Made by a program: the position numbers and the translations under genes. Shown here in pieces: positions 5,967 to 6,488 of a DNA stretch of 6,488 nt (positions within the stretch are counted from its first letter, which is position 1; the number at the start of each line of letters is the position of its first letter). The DNA is from CAZFBR01 sp035353495 [NCBI: uncultured bacterium] (GTDB lineage Bacteria > DAOPZR01): NCBI GenBank assembly GCA_964517215.1, contig CAZFBR010000201.1, positions 1-6,488 of the forward strand, in the 5' to 3' direction. Under the pieces are notes generated by a model that was not told where the DNA came from, searched no databases, and saw only the letters and a list, made by a program, of their open reading frames with translations.

Positions 5967-5995
5967 TTGACAAAGCGGCAATTGTGTACTATAAA
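5967..5995 (+). promoter_or_regulatory. Near-consensus sigma-70 promoter for the ABC transporter gene
   Basis: The sequence is TTGACA (5967-5972, perfect), a 17-bp spacer, then TATAAA (5990-5995, five of six). Transcription should start near 6002-6003, giving a leader of about 30 nt that contains the AAGGAG ribosome binding site. This is an exceptionally good match for such GC-rich DNA and suggests strong housekeeping-sigma expression unless repressed. Confidence 0.85.
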
Positions 5996-6019
5996 CGTCG
6001 TCTACCACATACTCTGGTC

Positions 6020-6025
6020 AAGGAG
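6020..6025 (+). promoter_or_regulatory. Ribosome binding site before tandem ATG codons
   Basis: AAGGAG is followed by C and then ATG ATG ATG (6027, 6030, 6033). The spacings are 1, 4 and 7 nt, so the third ATG at 6033 is the most favourable start. Confidence 0.8.
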
Positions 6026-6032
6026 CATGATG

Positions 6033-6488
6033 ATGCCGGCAATGATCGAAGTTAGCGGCCTTACCAAGCATTATGGCGAGCATCCCGCACTGCGCGGGGT
6101 CTCGTTCAGCGTGGCGCGCGGCAGCGTGGTCGGATTCCTCGGGCCGAACGGCGCCGGGAAGACCACCACCCTGCGCATTATCACCGGCTTCCTGCAGGCG
6201 ACCGCGGGGTCGGTCACCATCGACGGCAGCGATATCGGCGCCGCGGGCAGGGATATCCGGGCCAAGCTCGGCTACCTCCCGGAAAATGCGCCGCTCTATC
6301 CGGAGATGCGGGTCAGCGAGTACCTTGCGTTCCGCGCGGCAATCAAGAAAGTGCCGTCATCCCGGCGCGGCGAACGCATCGATTACGTCGTCGGGCGCTG
6401 CGGGCTGGACAAGGTCCGCCGCCAGATCATCGGCACGCTCTCCAAGGGGTATCGCCAGCGCACCGGGCTGGCCGACGCGCTGCTGGCC
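6033..6488 (+). CDS. ABC transporter ATP-binding protein, ABC-2/GldA-type, 3' end outside window
   Basis: This is the first 152 residues of a cytoplasmic ABC ATPase. Visible elements are the A-loop Tyr in TKHYGEHPALRGVSF, Walker A GPNGAGKTT (37-45), a Q-loop region GYLPENAPLYPEM (80-92) in which the usual Gln is replaced by the PEN wording, and the signature motif LSKGYRQRTGLADALL (136-151). Walker B, D-loop and switch His lie beyond the right edge. LSKGYRQR with GYLPE...LYPEM is typical of ATPases paired with ABC-2 permeases, including the gliding-type GldA set and NatA-like exporters. The partner permease should be the next gene downstream, outside the window. The substrate cannot be inferred. 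Two further in-frame ATGs lie upstream (6027, 6030); 6033 was chosen by ribosome-binding-site spacing. It is transcribed divergently from yggS. Confidence 0.93.
   Translation, partial: MPAMIEVSGLTKHYGEHPALRGVSFSVARGSVVGFLGPNGAGKTTTLRIITGFLQATAGSVTIDGSDIGAAGRDIRAKLGYLPENAPLYPEMRVSEYLAFRAAIKKVPSSRRGERIDYVVGRCGLDKVRRQIIGTLSKGYRQRTGLADALLA

Noticed and set aside
4693-5970. 425-codon plus-strand open frame opposite proC and yggS
   Set aside because: It crosses two conserved genes and the promoter gap. It has no ribosome binding site and no recognisable protein features.
1-6488. Terminators, CRISPR arrays, tRNA/rRNA genes, mobile elements and long repeats
   Set aside because: I looked on both strands and saw none I could support. 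Gene spacing leaves no room for them except the 128-bp promoter gap.

Overview
This is a GC-rich bacterial chromosome segment with strong G/C preference at third codon positions. Nearly all of it is one minus-strand gene train reading from about 5.9 kb down to the left edge. A divergent plus-strand ABC transporter ATPase gene starts at about 6.03 kb and leaves through the right edge. No RNA gene, insertion sequence, CRISPR array or phage gene is visible. The gene content (core housekeeping genes, a STAS regulator, a gliding/ABC-2-type ATPase) fits a free-living Gram-negative-like bacterium. The gene style made me think of the Verrucomicrobiota/Kiritimatiellota/Lentisphaerota group, but that is only an impression.

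In transcription order (right to left) the train is: yggS (PLP homeostasis protein), an unrecognised 27-codon ORF, proC (pyrroline-5-carboxylate reductase), yggT (small two-segment membrane protein), yggU (DUF167), an M20-family metallopeptidase resembling the PepT-like group, an exported TPR protein with an unusual C-terminal region, a STAS-domain anti-sigma-factor antagonist, and aroE (shikimate dehydrogenase). Almost every junction is an ATGA or TGATG stop/start overlap, so the set looks like one translationally coupled operon. yggS-proC-yggT-yggU is a well-known conserved cluster. The peptidase, TPR, STAS and aroE genes appear to be a lineage-specific extension of it.

The 128-bp gap between yggS and the ABC gene holds two divergent promoter-like sequences. 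The plus-strand one is near consensus (TTGACA, 17 bp, TATAAA) and is followed by an AAGGAG ribosome binding site. The minus-strand one is weaker and ends so close to the yggS ATG that yggS may be made from a leaderless or nearly leaderless mRNA. A short inverted repeat lies between the two -35 elements.

The most striking feature is at the left edge. The aroE frame is interrupted by a single in-frame amber codon (TAG, 47-49), and the conserved AroE sequence resumes in the same frame immediately after it (GYNTD...GF), before the window ends. This is either a point nonsense mutation, a base error, or a read-through/recoded amber. The window alone cannot decide. I found no self-contained novel defence or mobile system here. 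The less-described items are the amber aroE, the small bridging ORF, the TPR protein's C-terminal region and the atypical STAS phosphorylation-site sequence.
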